Origin: Paraburkholderia caffeinitolerans
GTDB lineage: Bacteria > Pseudomonadota > Gammaproteobacteria > Burkholderiales > Burkholderiaceae
Direction of reading: 5' to 3'
DNA length: 64,000 nt
NCBI RefSeq assembly: GCF_902859945.1
Contig: NZ_CADIKL010000034.1
Location: 1 to 64,000 of the forward strand
Shown here in pieces: positions 17,459 to 27,000 of this stretch. Below the pieces are notes generated by a model. The model made no database searches. It saw only the letters and a list, made by a program, of their open reading frames with translations, and was not told the DNA's origin. The stretch's first letter is position 1; every line of letters starts with the position of its first letter. Made by a program: the position numbers and the translations under genes.

Positions 17459-18661
17459 TTGGCACCAGCGAACCGCCGCATTCTCATCTCTGGCGCAGGG
17501 ATCGCCGGACCGTCTCTGGCCCATCGGCTTTTGCAATTCGGCTTTGAACCCACGATAGTCGAACGCGCCGCTGCGTTCCGTGATGGTGGCTACATGATTG
17601 ATGTGTGGGGCACCGGATACGATATCGTTGAACGCTATGGTCTTCTAAAGATGGTCATGGAGCGCGCCTATCTGTTCGACAGCCTGAGGTTTGTCGACGA
17701 ACGAGGACGCAAAATCTCGGGTATGGGTGGGACCGTATTGCGCACGGCATTGGACGGAAAGTTTTTCAGCATTCCACGCGGTGACCTGGCACAAACCATC
17801 TTCGATACAGTCAAGGATCGGGTGGAAGTGTTGTACGGAGCTTCCATCCAGTCACTCGAGCAAGACGCACAAGGCGTTGTCGTCGAACTTTCGACAGGAC
17901 AGAGGCGCCACTTCGACCTTTTGATAGGAGCGGATGGACTGCATTCGCGCGTGCGCGAGTTGGTCTTTGGTGAGGAGGCGCAATTCGAAAAATATCTCGG
18001 CTATGTTGCGGCTTCGTTCATTGCCAGTGGTTATCCGCACCGGGATGAAGCAACGTACGTGAGTTTCGCGAGGCCAGGGCGGCAGATCAGTCGATATGCG
18101 ATGCGCGAGGGCCTTAGCGCGTTTCTGCTCGTGTTTGCCGAGACAGGCAAACCTGCGATCGCCGCTCACGATTTCGGGGCGCAAAAAGCCCGTCTTCGCG
18201 CCAGGTTTGGAGGCGACGGCTGGGAAACGCCCGAGATTCTTGCAAGGCTTGACACGGCGCACGACCTCTATTTCGATGCGGTCAGCCAGATTCGCATGCC
18301 TTGCTGGACAAAAGGCCGTACGGCGTTGGTGGGGGATGCCGCATATAGCCCGTCGTTGCTTGCCGGTGCGGGCGCCGCGTTTGCGATGCTCGGTGCCTAT
18401 ATCCTGGCGGACGAATTGCACGTGGCAGATGGCGATCTCGCGCGCGCCTTCCCGGCCTACGAAAATCGTCTCCGCGTCTTCATATGGCGCCAGCAGGATG
18501 CTGCCATTCGCTTTGCCGGTTCCTTCACACCTCGTAGCCAAATCGGACTATTTTTGCGAGATTGCGTGGTGAATATGATGAACGTTCCGCAAATCGGCAC
18601 GTGGCTCGCGCGGCGAATGTTCGGGGAGGCCTTTCCGCTTTCGGGAGGTCACCGAAGGTGA
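17459..18661 (+). CDS. FAD-dependent aromatic/TetX-type monooxygenase
   Basis: A 400-residue class A flavoprotein hydroxylase. It has the dinucleotide site ISGAGIAGPSLAHRL (residues 10-24), an ERA acid after the second strand, a DG-type motif LLIGADGLHSRVR (about residue 155) and the FAD pyrophosphate motif GDAAYSPSLLAGAGA near residue 295. These enzymes use NAD(P)H and O2 to hydroxylate aromatics, polyketides or drugs such as tetracycline. The start is TTG at 17459 behind GAGGAGG. It stands alone among IS scars, and no partner gene identifies the substrate. Confidence 0.87.
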   Translation: MAPANRRILISGAGIAGPSLAHRLLQFGFEPTIVERAAAFRDGGYMIDVWGTGYDIVERYGLLKMVMERAYLFDSLRFVDERGRKISGMGGTVLRTALDGKFFSIPRGDLAQTIFDTVKDRVEVLYGASIQSLEQDAQGVVVELSTGQRRHFDLLIGADGLHSRVRELVFGEEAQFEKYLGYVAASFIASGYPHRDEATYVSFARPGRQISRYAMREGLSAFLLVFAETGKPAIAAHDFGAQKARLRARFGGDGWETPEILARLDTAHDLYFDAVSQIRMPCWTKGRTALVGDAAYSPSLLAGAGAAFAMLGAYILADELHVADGDLARAFPAYENRLRVFIWRQQDAAIRFAGSFTPRSQIGLFLRDCVVNMMNVPQIGTWLARRMFGEAFPLSGGHRR

Positions 18662-18761
18662 CTCCCGAACGGCAGAGGCTTGTCGATTAGCAGATGAAGG
18701 CGAATGTCGAGGTCAACATTGACGTTCCATTGATGTCGACGGCCCTATACCGTCAATCGCA

Positions 18762-18917
18762 TCAAACCTTCCTTTCGAAACGCAGGTGGCGCGTATTACG
18801 TTCGATCGACATCAGGACCAGCAGCAGCGTGAGGAATCCCGCCACTGCGAGGAGTGTCCCCAGCGACGTCCTGAACTGTCCGATCCTGTTGCGCGCCGCC
18901 TCGATGGCACTTTGGGC
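18762..18917 (-). pseudogene. C-terminal remnant of a membrane protein cut by IS6
   Basis: The minus strand keeps about 50 codons ending at 18762: IEAARNRIGQFRTSLGTLL, a hydrophobic VAGFLTLLLVLMSI helix and a basic tail. The upstream part is replaced exactly at the IS6 end (18918). It looks like the last transmembrane helix of a larger protein whose identity is lost. Confidence 0.55.
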
Positions 18918-19748
18918 GGCGCTGTCACGTTAAAGCGTCTGCGACGCAGTAGCGGAGAGGACGCGCATTTGCTCAGAAAGCGGACGGGTCTCGGGTGATC
19001 TCAGTGAAGCGATGCCACGCGTCGAAGCGTGCGGCCAGTTGTTTGCGATAGAGCGAGGCGCGCAGTAGATGTTGCTTGAATGCGAAGTGCTGCCGGATCG
19101 GACCGAAGCTCGATAGGAAGGCCTGCGTGCGTTCAGGATCGCGAAAACCACGCATGCGTCGCTCGCGTTCGCGTGTCGGTTGATGACTGTTTTCGGCCCT
19201 GTTGTTCAGCCGCGCGCTGGCTTTGACGAAGACGTGCCTGACGTGGGCGAGCTCGGGAATCTCGGCTTTCGCGGCCGGATAGCTGCGCAGCTGGTCGGTC
19301 ACGATCTTGCGCGGTGCCTCAGCACATGAGGCAAGCACGTGCTTGAAAAATCGTTTGGCTGCAGCCTTGTCGCGGCGCTTCTGTAGCAGGATATCGAGCT
19401 CGACGCCGTGCTGATCGACGGTGCGCCACAACAGGTAAGGTTCGCCGCGCAACGTCACAAATACTTCGTCAATGTGCCAGGTCGTTCCGGGCTTGCGACG
19501 AGCCGCCTTGACACGGTGTGCGAAGCACGCGCCGAATTTATCGTACCAGCGTCGGATTGTTTCGTAACTGACGACAACCCCCCGCTCGAACAACAGTTCT
19601 TCGATATCACGCAAGCTGAGCTGAAACCTGAAATACTAGCGCACCGAGCAACTGATGACCGCCACCGGAAAGCGATGTCCGTGGTAGAGCGACTTTGCAT
19701 TCTTCATCACGCGATCTTTCCCGACCATTTCAGCAACGTGACAGTGCC
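18918..19748 (-). mobile_element. IS6-family element, 831 bp, with matching termini
   Basis: The left end GGCGCTGTCACGTT (18918-18931) and right end (19735-19748, reading GGCACTGTCACGTT on the minus strand) match at 13 of 14 positions and enclose a single transposase frame, a normal IS6 layout. The flanking 8-mers, CTTTGGGC and TCTTGAGC, do not match, so no target duplication is present. The element was probably left by recombination or adjacent deletion. Confidence 0.8.
18973..19707 (-). pseudogene. IS6-family transposase with in-frame amber codon
   Basis: The full frame starts at ATG 19707 (KSLYHGHRFPVAVISC) and ends at 18973, 244 residues. Codon 24, which is Trp in the sister fragment at 12041 and in the family (VRWYFRF), is TAG here at 19638-19636. 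Downstream all catalytic parts look intact: WHIDEVF, TDQLRSYPAA and the ENSHQPTRERERRMRGF region. Either suppression or initiation at a later Met would be needed for activity. Confidence 0.87.
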
Positions 19749-20785
19749 TCTTGAGCGACTCGTTCGTAACAGCCATCGATCGTTAGCCTGGGACGTACCG
19801 CGGTAATCGTGGAAGGCTCATTTTATCCAATAATGTAGGAATACTATATATAAATAAAGAGGCAATATACCTACCCACTGGTATAAGTGAGAGGCTGCGC
19901 CCGTTGGAAAAAGCTTTCGGAGCTCGCTGTCCAGCGTGCGGGCGAGCGCCTGTTGTTCCAGTCGTGACCTCAGGCGAACCTTGTTGTACGGGAAACGGAG
20001 CTTCATGTTTCTACTGAGTATGATCTATATTCCTTCGATATAGTCGAAATAAAATGCGAGCGATTCTCGTTATTGACCCGTTTTCATGATATATATTGTA
20101 GATTCATTCCAGTCAGAACCTTTTCCAATCTATCGAAGATCTAATATTGCAATATCGAAATTTATTCCGCTAAACTAACGATATCGCTCTTGGAATGCCT
20201 TCAAGAAACGGATTTCTTCATACACCACGCGTCTTGGCGCGGACTATCCGAATATCACTGGACGATCCACTCCGGCCCTCTCGATCGACACGAATTCACA
20301 GTCAGCTTCTAAGGTATGGTGGCCGTCGCTTAGGCACGCCGGAGGGCCGAGATTGTTATTGGCAGGAGAGCATCTGACACGGATGGGTGAGGGGGCGGCA
20401 CAGTCCTTACATCAACATGGAATTTTTACCTGCCAAATTTGGCAGGTAGACATCAGGTCTTTCCTAAAAGGAAAATGTTCCAAGTGTCAGGTGTGTTCAG
20501 ATTTGAGATATTGCGCTTGGCAAGTCATAAACGATGGAGAACTGACTGAGTGGCATCGGACGCGCGCCGACCTTCTATGGTTGCGTCAACTTCATGACGT
20601 TCTGGAACATCTTGGCAGTCGCGAGGGAGTGCGATGCTGCCTGATTTCATAGGCTTTGGAAATCGTCGAGCCGGCGCAAGGTTACTCGCCTTTGATCCTT
20701 GGCGACGGCCCCCTTGCTATCGCAAACTGGTACCCTTTATTCGTTCTACCAGAAACGGGTACATCGTCCTGAAGGGAGAGACGCA
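19749..20785. other. AT-rich stretch without recognised genes
   Basis: About 1 kb with markedly low GC around 19800-20200, unlike the rest of the window. A 62-codon frame on the minus strand (20006-19818) and a 99-codon frame on the plus strand (20353-20652, with several Cys) are open but have weak ribosome sites and no resemblance I recognise. The stretch also holds a 22-base palindrome at 20427-20448. It is probably foreign DNA left between IS elements. Confidence 0.5.
20427..20448. repeat. 22-bp perfect palindrome
   Basis: The half-site TACCTGCCAAA is followed directly by its exact reverse complement. There is no T-run after it. It has the form of a dimeric repressor operator or a cruciform site, about 340 bases before the next likely gene. 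Confidence 0.75.
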
Positions 20786-21364
20786 ATGCCCGACTATCAG
20801 GTGCCCGACAATCGTGGACACTTTTGGACCACCTGGCAGGTTGGGGCAGTTCCCCCCAACAACATGAACCGGATCATACTGCCACATCCCAGCATCCAGA
20901 ATTATCAATTCACCCATGTCAAGATGGACGGCATCAGGAGCAGGGATGCTCAAGGGGGAGGGACAGCCGCACTGGCAACGGCTGGACTCTGCGGGTGCAC
21001 CTGTGTTGGTCTGATGCGAGTGCGGCTAGGGAATGCGGTGCGGATCACGATGTATCACAGGACGGTCAGCTCGCGCTGGAATAACCTGGTCAACCTTTTC
21101 AACAGTGCCATTGGCGGCGGCGCCCCGCAGCCGAACGACGTGGACTACCTTATCGTGGCCACCGAGGGGCACTCCTTTGCCGACGTGGCCGCGGACCTTG
21201 CAGGCGCGGGCCTTAACATTCCAGCCGCCAACCGTTTCAGGTATGCCCGATCGGAAACTCATAACCTCAGCTTTGGGCTTGCGATGGACCGCCATGCCGG
21301 GGAGCTATGGGGAGGGCCTCTGGATACGGCGCAGACAGAGTCAAACGGGTTTGGGGACCACTGA
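20786..21364 (+). CDS. Hypothetical protein with CheD/BLF1-like Thr-Cys-His spacing (possible glutamine deamidase)
   Basis: A 192-residue protein; ATG at 20786 follows GAAGGGAGAGACGCA. I do not recognise its family by name. A segment TAGLCGC (residues 65-71) places Thr six residues before Cys71, and His91 follows in TMYHR. CheD and the toxin BLF1 also have Thr six residues before the catalytic Cys, with His 12-17 residues later. Further on, IGGGA and FADVAADLAGAGLNI ... LSFG echo the CheD tail. It has no signal peptide and lies alone between IS scars. The deamidase idea is inference from spacing only. Confidence 0.6.
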   Translation: MPDYQVPDNRGHFWTTWQVGAVPPNNMNRIILPHPSIQNYQFTHVKMDGIRSRDAQGGGTAALATAGLCGCTCVGLMRVRLGNAVRITMYHRTVSSRWNNLVNLFNSAIGGGAPQPNDVDYLIVATEGHSFADVAADLAGAGLNIPAANRFRYARSETHNLSFGLAMDRHAGELWGGPLDTAQTESNGFGDH

Positions 21365-21435
21365 CTGTCGATGTGGGATTGAACAGCATGCCGGAATGTT
21401 CCAGTTTTAAATGGAACGGTTTTCTGGGCCAGGGT

Positions 21436-21983
21436 CAAAGTGCGCCACATGGGCCTGGATTTCCTCGACCAGTTCCGTGTCGTCGGTCGGCTTGGCACGG
21501 CGACCATCTTGCCAATCGGACGAGCGAGCCTGTTTCACCGCCATGCCAGAGCGCGCCACGCCGAGAACTTCGCAGACCGTTTTCAATGGTCGTCCCTCGG
21601 CAACAAGGGCGAACGCGCAATCGGGTTTTTTGAACGGCCCACTCAACGGCTTCTTTCTGGATTTCGACTTCCATCGTCTTCTTCCCGAGCAGTCGTTGCA
21701 ATTCCTTGATTTCCTTGATTGCGGTGGCCAACTCCGATGCAGGTACAACGGTTTCGCCCGCTTGCACTGCCGCCAAGCTGCCTTCCTGGTATTGCTTGCG
21801 CCAGCCAAACACCTGGTTCGGATTCACGCCGTGCCGCCGCGCTACGGCAGACACCGATGCGCCCGGCGCCAGCGTTTCCTGCACGATGGCGATTTTTTCT
21901 TGGGCCGTGCGTCGCCGACGACGCCCCGGCTCGGTCAGAATTTCGATGAGTTCCACGTAATGACTAGGCTTACTGATAGGCAC
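21436..21983 (-). pseudogene. IS2-like (IS3-family) transposase orfA/orfB remnant
   Basis: OrfA from ATG 21983 reads [49 protein letters not shown] and [15 protein letters not shown], a clear IS2-type OrfA with leucine zipper. An A6 run at about 21625-21630 allows the usual -1 shift into orfB, which reads [29 protein letters not shown] and then breaks off after EEIQAHVA near 21440. Most of orfB, with the DDE triad, is gone, so the element is dead. OrfA is also longer than normal, having lost its own stop. Confidence 0.85.
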
Positions 21984-22041
21984 AAGACTATCCCTTATTT
22001 TAAGAGAGTCCTTGTGTCCTCAGATACGTGGGGCCGCTCCA

Positions 22042-22084
22042 GCGGGCGTAACCAGCGCCGGCATTTTTCAATCGAAAGATGGCG
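22042..22084 (+). repeat. 43-bp fragment nearly identical to part of the Asp-box gene
   Basis: GCGGGCGT-N-ACCAG-N-GCCGGCATTTTTCAATCGAAAGATGGCG matches 35563-35605 at 41 of 43 bases, including 28 consecutive identical bases. At the distant site it encodes AGVTSAGIFQSKDG, one of the Asp-box repeats. Here the same frame continues only six codons before a stop, so it is a stray gene fragment beside the IS2-like remnant. Confidence 0.85.
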
Positions 22085-22340
22085 TTGTGTTACTTCCCAC
22101 TTTCTAATTTCTACGATTGCGGACGCAATCACGAAAAAGCAATATTTCCACGAGCAGGCGTAGTGAACACGTAGCAGATATATCGGCTGACGTATGTGAG
22201 CGCCTCCTTTGCGCCCGCCATCGAGCGGGAGCCCTTTGTGCGCACGGCGTGAACTCACCCCTGCGGGCGCAAGTCCGCCGCAAGCTCGTCATGGCGAGCG
22301 AAGTAAAACGCAGCCACCGCAATTATTCCGCTTGAGCCTA

Positions 22341-22697
22341 ATGAAGATCCGTATTCTCTCTGCCGTGATAGTCGTGACATTTGCAGCCGGTTGTACGACG
22401 GCATCCAACTCGACGCACAATGTAGAAGCCGTAAAGTTGTCGAATTCCCAGCAGGGCTGGGGTGTTCATTGCCACGGTCTGTTCGATAGCAGCAAGACCT
22501 GTTTCACCCTTGCCAGCAAGGTTTGCGGCGAGAAACCTGTGCATGTGAACTATGCATTCGATCGGCCCGAAAGCGGTTTGAGCCCGAAGGAAGATGCACG
22601 TGATTTTGTTTTCACGTGTGGCCAGTCAACCCAATCAGGGGTCGATACCCCGATATCAGTGGGGACAGCCTCAGGTTCGCCGCGGAGCGTGAGGTAG
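22341..22697 (+). CDS. Small exported (possibly lipid-anchored) hypothetical protein
   Basis: A 118-residue protein beginning MKIRILSAVIVVTFAAGCTT. The hydrophobic leader followed by AAGC resembles a lipoprotein signal, though Ala rather than Leu stands at position -3. The mature part carries four further Cys (WGVHCHGLF, KTCF, KVCGEK, FTCGQ) that could form two periplasmic disulfides. I do not recognise a family. The ATG at 22341 is the only start that gives a signal peptide; the open frame extends upstream without one. Neighbours do not suggest a function. Confidence 0.65.
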   Translation: MKIRILSAVIVVTFAAGCTTASNSTHNVEAVKLSNSQQGWGVHCHGLFDSSKTCFTLASKVCGEKPVHVNYAFDRPESGLSPKEDARDFVFTCGQSTQSGVDTPISVGTASGSPRSVR

Positions 22698-22944
22698 TGC
22701 CTGCCTCTTGTCAAAAGGGACAGAGGATATTTCAAAGCTGCAACATCTGATTTCAAATCTGAACGTATCTTGCTGGCGTCACGCCGTTTAGGCGCGAAAG
22801 CACGGGTTTTGCGCGCTTGCCGGCTGTCTGGCGCATTCCTTGCTTTATAGCTGACGGTTAAACAACCGGCAGCAATGTGCCCCTGGTTACGCGATTGCGT
22901 AATGAAAGAAGGCCGTTCCTTAATGTTTTAGGAGGATGGAGCAG

Positions 22945-23124
22945 ATGAATGATCGGTATGAATCGAGACAAGCCGTTGCCGTAGGCAGCACGGACTCCAA
23001 ACCTGTTACGGACCGGTTCACACCCGTTCTGGCACGTGACATCAACCCGAACTGGGCGTGGGCGCCTCAGCAGGGCCAATATGACTGGATGGATTCCAAC
23101 TCACCTTTCATTGACCTTGCGTAA
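22945..23124 (+). CDS. Small hypothetical protein, 59 residues
   Basis: AGGAGG at 22930-22935 is nine bases from ATG 22945, an ideal ribosome site; an ATG at 22936 touches the AGGAGG and is unlikely to be used. The product is hydrophilic, rich in Asp, Pro, Gln and Trp (NPNWAWAPQQGQYDW), with no signal or membrane helix. No family is recognised. The strong ribosome site is the main reason to call it a gene. Confidence 0.55.
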   Translation: MNDRYESRQAVAVGSTDSKPVTDRFTPVLARDINPNWAWAPQQGQYDWMDSNSPFIDLA

Positions 23125-23220
23125 TGGTTAGGAATTCATACCATTAACTGTGCGGTCTCACCCGGGTAGCAACGTCATACGCAGGGTCTCGTTGGTCTTG
23201 CGTATTTCGTTGCTACCGTG

Positions 23221-23300
23221 GTTGACGGCTCAGTTGACGGCTCAGTTGACGGCTCAGTTGACGGCTCAGTTGACGGCTCAGTTGACTGCTCAGTTGACTG
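23221..23300 (+). repeat. 12-bp tandem repeat (minisatellite)
   Basis: Five perfect copies of GTTGACGGCTCA (23221-23280), one copy with a single change (GTTGACTGCTCA, 23281-23292) and a partial seventh copy. On the minus strand the TGA stop of the glycine-zipper gene falls inside the sixth copy. Every unit contains TTGAC. The uniform copies suggest recent slippage expansion. Confidence 0.95.
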
Positions 23301-23796
23301 TATAACCGCGGCCGCTCATGCAGGCGCCCCACGCGCGCCAATACGACGACGTTCCGGCCTCGTTATTCGCCACAGCTTGCGCGTTATAGGCACCTGCTGT
23401 CCGTCGTTCCTGACGATGCTCGATGCCGCCGACCATCGTGCCGATAGCGGCGCCCGCAGCGGCGCCTCTTCCTGCGTCGCCGGCGATGGCTCCCGCCACC
23501 GCACCTGTCGCGGCGCCTCGGGCCGCGCCCACAACCCGCTGCCCGCCGGGCGCCATGACCGGGGCGGGCGACGTTGCCGCCCATGCCGGATCAAAGCCCG
23601 TTTGCTGCTTGGCCCAGCTATAGCAGGCGCCATCGTCGGTGGATTGCTGATACGGTGTTTGTCCGCGTGCGGGATAGGCAAGGGGCTTCGCGTAGACGAC
23701 CTGTGCGTGGGCGTTCTGCCCGAGGCAGGCGGCGCTCGCCGAAGCCAGCGCGAGTGCTACCCGCATGATCTGCATAAGACGTGAATGTTTGTTCAT
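23290..23796 (-). CDS. Exported glycine-zipper protein
   Basis: A 168-residue envelope protein: signal peptide (MRVALALASASAACLGQNAHA region), a Cys-bearing N-terminal part (DDGACYSWAKQQTGFDP), then a glycine-zipper segment rich in G-x3-G/A steps (GAARGAATGAVAGAIAGD, about residues 88-120) and GGIEHRQERR, closing with a second Cys in GACMSGRGY. Such proteins insert in or stabilise the outer membrane or act as periplasmic scaffolds. The stop lies in the tandem repeat, so repeat-number change could alter the C-terminus. It appears monocistronic. Confidence 0.75.
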   Translation of the reverse strand: MNKHSRLMQIMRVALALASASAACLGQNAHAQVVYAKPLAYPARGQTPYQQSTDDGACYSWAKQQTGFDPAWAATSPAPVMAPGGQRVVGAARGAATGAVAGAIAGDAGRGAAAGAAIGTMVGGIEHRQERRTAGAYNAQAVANNEAGTSSYWRAWGACMSGRGYTVN

Positions 23797-23903
23797 TCGT
23801 TATCCTGACAAGTCAAGCATACAGGGGGCTGGCAGCGCTCAGTGCGATGGCAAAGCGAGTGCACATTGGGTACAGACGCAGCAGCTTCCCTGCGATGTTC
23901 CTG

Positions 23904-23931
23904 AAAAAGGCGCCCGCACGAAGGCGGGCGC
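23904..23931 (-). terminator. Rho-independent terminator after the sensor kinase gene
   Basis: GCGCCCGC (23910-23917) pairs with GCGGGCGC (23924-23931) around a six-base loop, and on the minus strand the stem is followed by five T. It lies 118 bases past the kinase stop and would end the regulator/kinase transcript. Confidence 0.8.
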
Positions 23932-24048
23932 GAAAGGAGGATTCACATACACAACTGGACAGATCTGCTGCGTGTTCGCTGCAGTTGTCGTGACCATATT
24001 GGAGCTTGCGGATAACGCCCGCAATCATAGAACTTGGAAATGACGGCG

Positions 24049-27000
24049 TTAGAGCACGTGGCGCGAATGGGGTCGGTCAGGATGCCTGGCATCGGCACTC
24101 GCAAGCCGGCACATTTGAGTCAGACTTTGCAGAATGAATTCGGACTGGAGCCGGGTTTCGTCATCCCAATGCTCGATCTCCGTGAGGTAGAGGCGCAGGT
24201 CCTCGCACAAGGCGAGCAGTTGGGAGGGTTCGAGCACCGAGAGCGTTCCCGACGTCCGGTGCAGCAATCGCTCGAGGCGAGTGCGATCCTGATCGGCAAT
24301 GGCGCTGCGATAGGAACGCATGTCGGCTTCGGTCTGATCGAGAAACGCCAGGGCATACCCGGCGGGTACTTGTGGGATTTCGGGGTTCTCGTGCGTGCCG
24401 GACCGGGCGCATGGATCCGGCTCTTGCAGGCGCTCGTCGAGATGAGCGGCCTCGGCCGCGGTGGTGGCCTTGCCGCGCAGCGCTGAAGCGAGCACGGCGA
24501 GCGGGACCGGTTTGGTGAAGTAGTCGGCGAAGCCCATTGCCCGTCCTTCGGCAATGTCCTCGGGTCGCGTGCTCGCGCTTACTGCATAGACGGGCATCTG
24601 CAAGGCACGACGGCTCATTTCGCGAAGCAGTTCGAATCCGTTCATGTCGGGCATGTCGATATCGGTCAGAACCACGTCGACGCGAGTATTCGCCAGCATC
24701 GCGAGCGCCTCGTGACCATTGCCAGCTTCGAGAACCTTCGCGCCCAACATGGACAGCTGATCGCGCAGAAGGCTCCGGTTCAACGGGTTATCTTCCGCGA
24801 CCAGCATGCGCAATCCCGCCAACGGTTCGCCTGGCGCAGCGCTTACTTGGCCGTCGGCGGATCGTTTGGCGCCCGCGGCAAGCCGGGGTGTTCCTGAAAT
24901 CGCTGCCAGCAGGGCGGCGTGAATGCCGGTGCGGCTATAAATCGATACATCCTGGCCGCCGTCCGCGCGCGTGGTGGCGAGCAGGGGACCCTGCTGCTTC
25001 AGCCAGACGATGGAGGCCGCCGTGGGCCACCACGCGAGCACTTCCACGGGATCGAACTCTTCGGTGACCATCAGGCAATCGAACGTCTCGCGCTCAACGG
25101 GCTCGCTCAGGTCCGACATGGCGACTGGCGTGGATGCGCTCCAGTCAAATTGATTCAGTAGTGCTTCATGGTGCTCGGACGCCCGCAACAGCACTGCGGT
25201 ACGGTTCGGCGGCAAGCCCATGGATTCACATGTCTCGTTGCCGTGGCTCACGGCCTTGAGCGGCAGCTGGACGGTGACGCGTGTGCCTATGCCCACCATG
25301 CTGTCCAGCATGATCCGGCCGCCCATGAGTTCGCACAGCTTCGCGCAGATCGACAGCCCGAGGCCGGTCCCGCGTGCGCGGGCCAGGCGATTCGGGGCCG
25401 CCTGTGAAAACGGCTGGAAAAGGCGATGCCGCTCATCCTCGCGTATCCCGACACCGGTATCGGACACTTCGATTTCGAGGCCCTCGTCGCTCCAGCGCGC
25501 ACGCAATACGATCTTGCCGGAATGCGTGAACTTCAAGGCATTGTTCAGGAGGTTATTGACGATCTGCGCGAGGCGCACCGGATCGAAGTAAAGCTCAGCG
25601 GGGATATGACGGTCGAATACGGCGTGCAAGGTCAACCCGCGCTTGCTCGCTTCGCGCGCATGCGACGTGGCAAGGTGCTCGAGCAGCTCGACGAGCGAGC
25701 CGGGTTCTTCGGCAATGCTCATCGCACCGATGTCGATTTTCGAAAAATCGAGTACGTCGTTGACCACTTGCATGAGTCCCTCGGCCGAGACTTGCATCGC
25801 GCGTACGCGCTCGCGTTGCTCGGCCTGCAGCGGGCCCATCGCAATGAGCTCGATGTTTCCCACCAGCGACGAAAGCGGTGTGCGAATCTCATGACTCATG
25901 GATGCGAAGAACGCGAGTTTTGCCTTCGCGGCGGCGTCGCTCGCGAGCTTGGCTTGCCGCAGCAATTGATTCGAGTGATGGTGCTCCGTTACGTCCACGA
26001 TGGCGCAGAACAGCACGGCTTCGTGGCGGACCTCCGCGGGGGCGTAGGTGATCTCCAGCGACACCGGGTTGCTTCCGGTGCGGTTCAAGGTAAGCGGAAT
26101 CTGGAACAGGCCGGTTTCGCCGGTGGCCCGATCTTGCTCGTCGGGGCGGGCGGCGAGTGCGGCGCGAAGCGCCTGGGGCAGGCATGCGTCTTCCTGCGCA
26201 AGCCCCAGCACTTCGCGCGCGATCGGATTCGAAACGATGATCTCCAGGGTTTCGCGGCGCACGATGCACAGACCGACCGGCGTGACATGAACAAGGAGAT
26301 GATTGAGCATTTCGCTCTCGAGCGCGCGCGAGGCTTCTTCGTATGTGACAACGAGAAACCGGTAGTTCCAGTGCCTGTACATGGCGAACAGCAGACCCAG
26401 GGCCGCCGCTGTAATTGCGCCAACCAGCAATAACTCGCCGGCCATCTTGTGAGCCTGCTGTCCGGGCGGGAGCACGAAAACGAGCCGCCCGAAGTCGGCG
26501 GCGAGTGGTGCAAGGCGCAGCGCCCAGCCATAGCCCACCACCCAGTGAAAGACGCCATCCTCGCGCTCCGGCAGCTTGCGGTCGAGCAGTTGTGCATCGA
26601 CGCTTTTTCCCGAACTGGCCAGCGGCACACCGAAACTGTCGAAGAAGATAGCGTCCGGAATCGAAAGTCCCTGTCTTGCGGGCTGAAGCAGATCTTTGAG
26701 GGCGATGTGGGTTAGGGCAACCGCGTAGATGCGGCTGCCTTTCGCGACCAGCGATGCGCCGATCATTTCCGGGCTGTCGTTCATGGCCGTGGCGGGCATC
26801 GCCAGCCAGACAACGCGTTTCTCTCTTGCGGCCTCCAGCGGATCCAGCTTTGCGGCGCGATATTGGTTGAGCACTGCCTCCACGATCATCGCGGCAGGCA
26901 TGGGAGGGGGGCGGTCCTTGTTGGCCGACTCCGCGGCGGGCGGCCCGATATACCAGTACGCGGCGCCGTCGGCGACCGAGATCATCGCGATCGAAGGCCT

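Noticed and set aside
19818-20006. 62-codon frame on the minus strand
   Set aside because: Weak start context and no recognisable domain. It may be chance in low-GC DNA.
20353-20652. 99-codon frame with several Cys in the AT-rich stretch
   Set aside because: No good ribosome site, the 22-base palindrome lies inside it, and no family resemblance; left as unassigned.
23221-23300. Short repeat array considered as CRISPR
   Set aside because: Units are 12 bases and directly tandem with no unique spacers, so it is a minisatellite.
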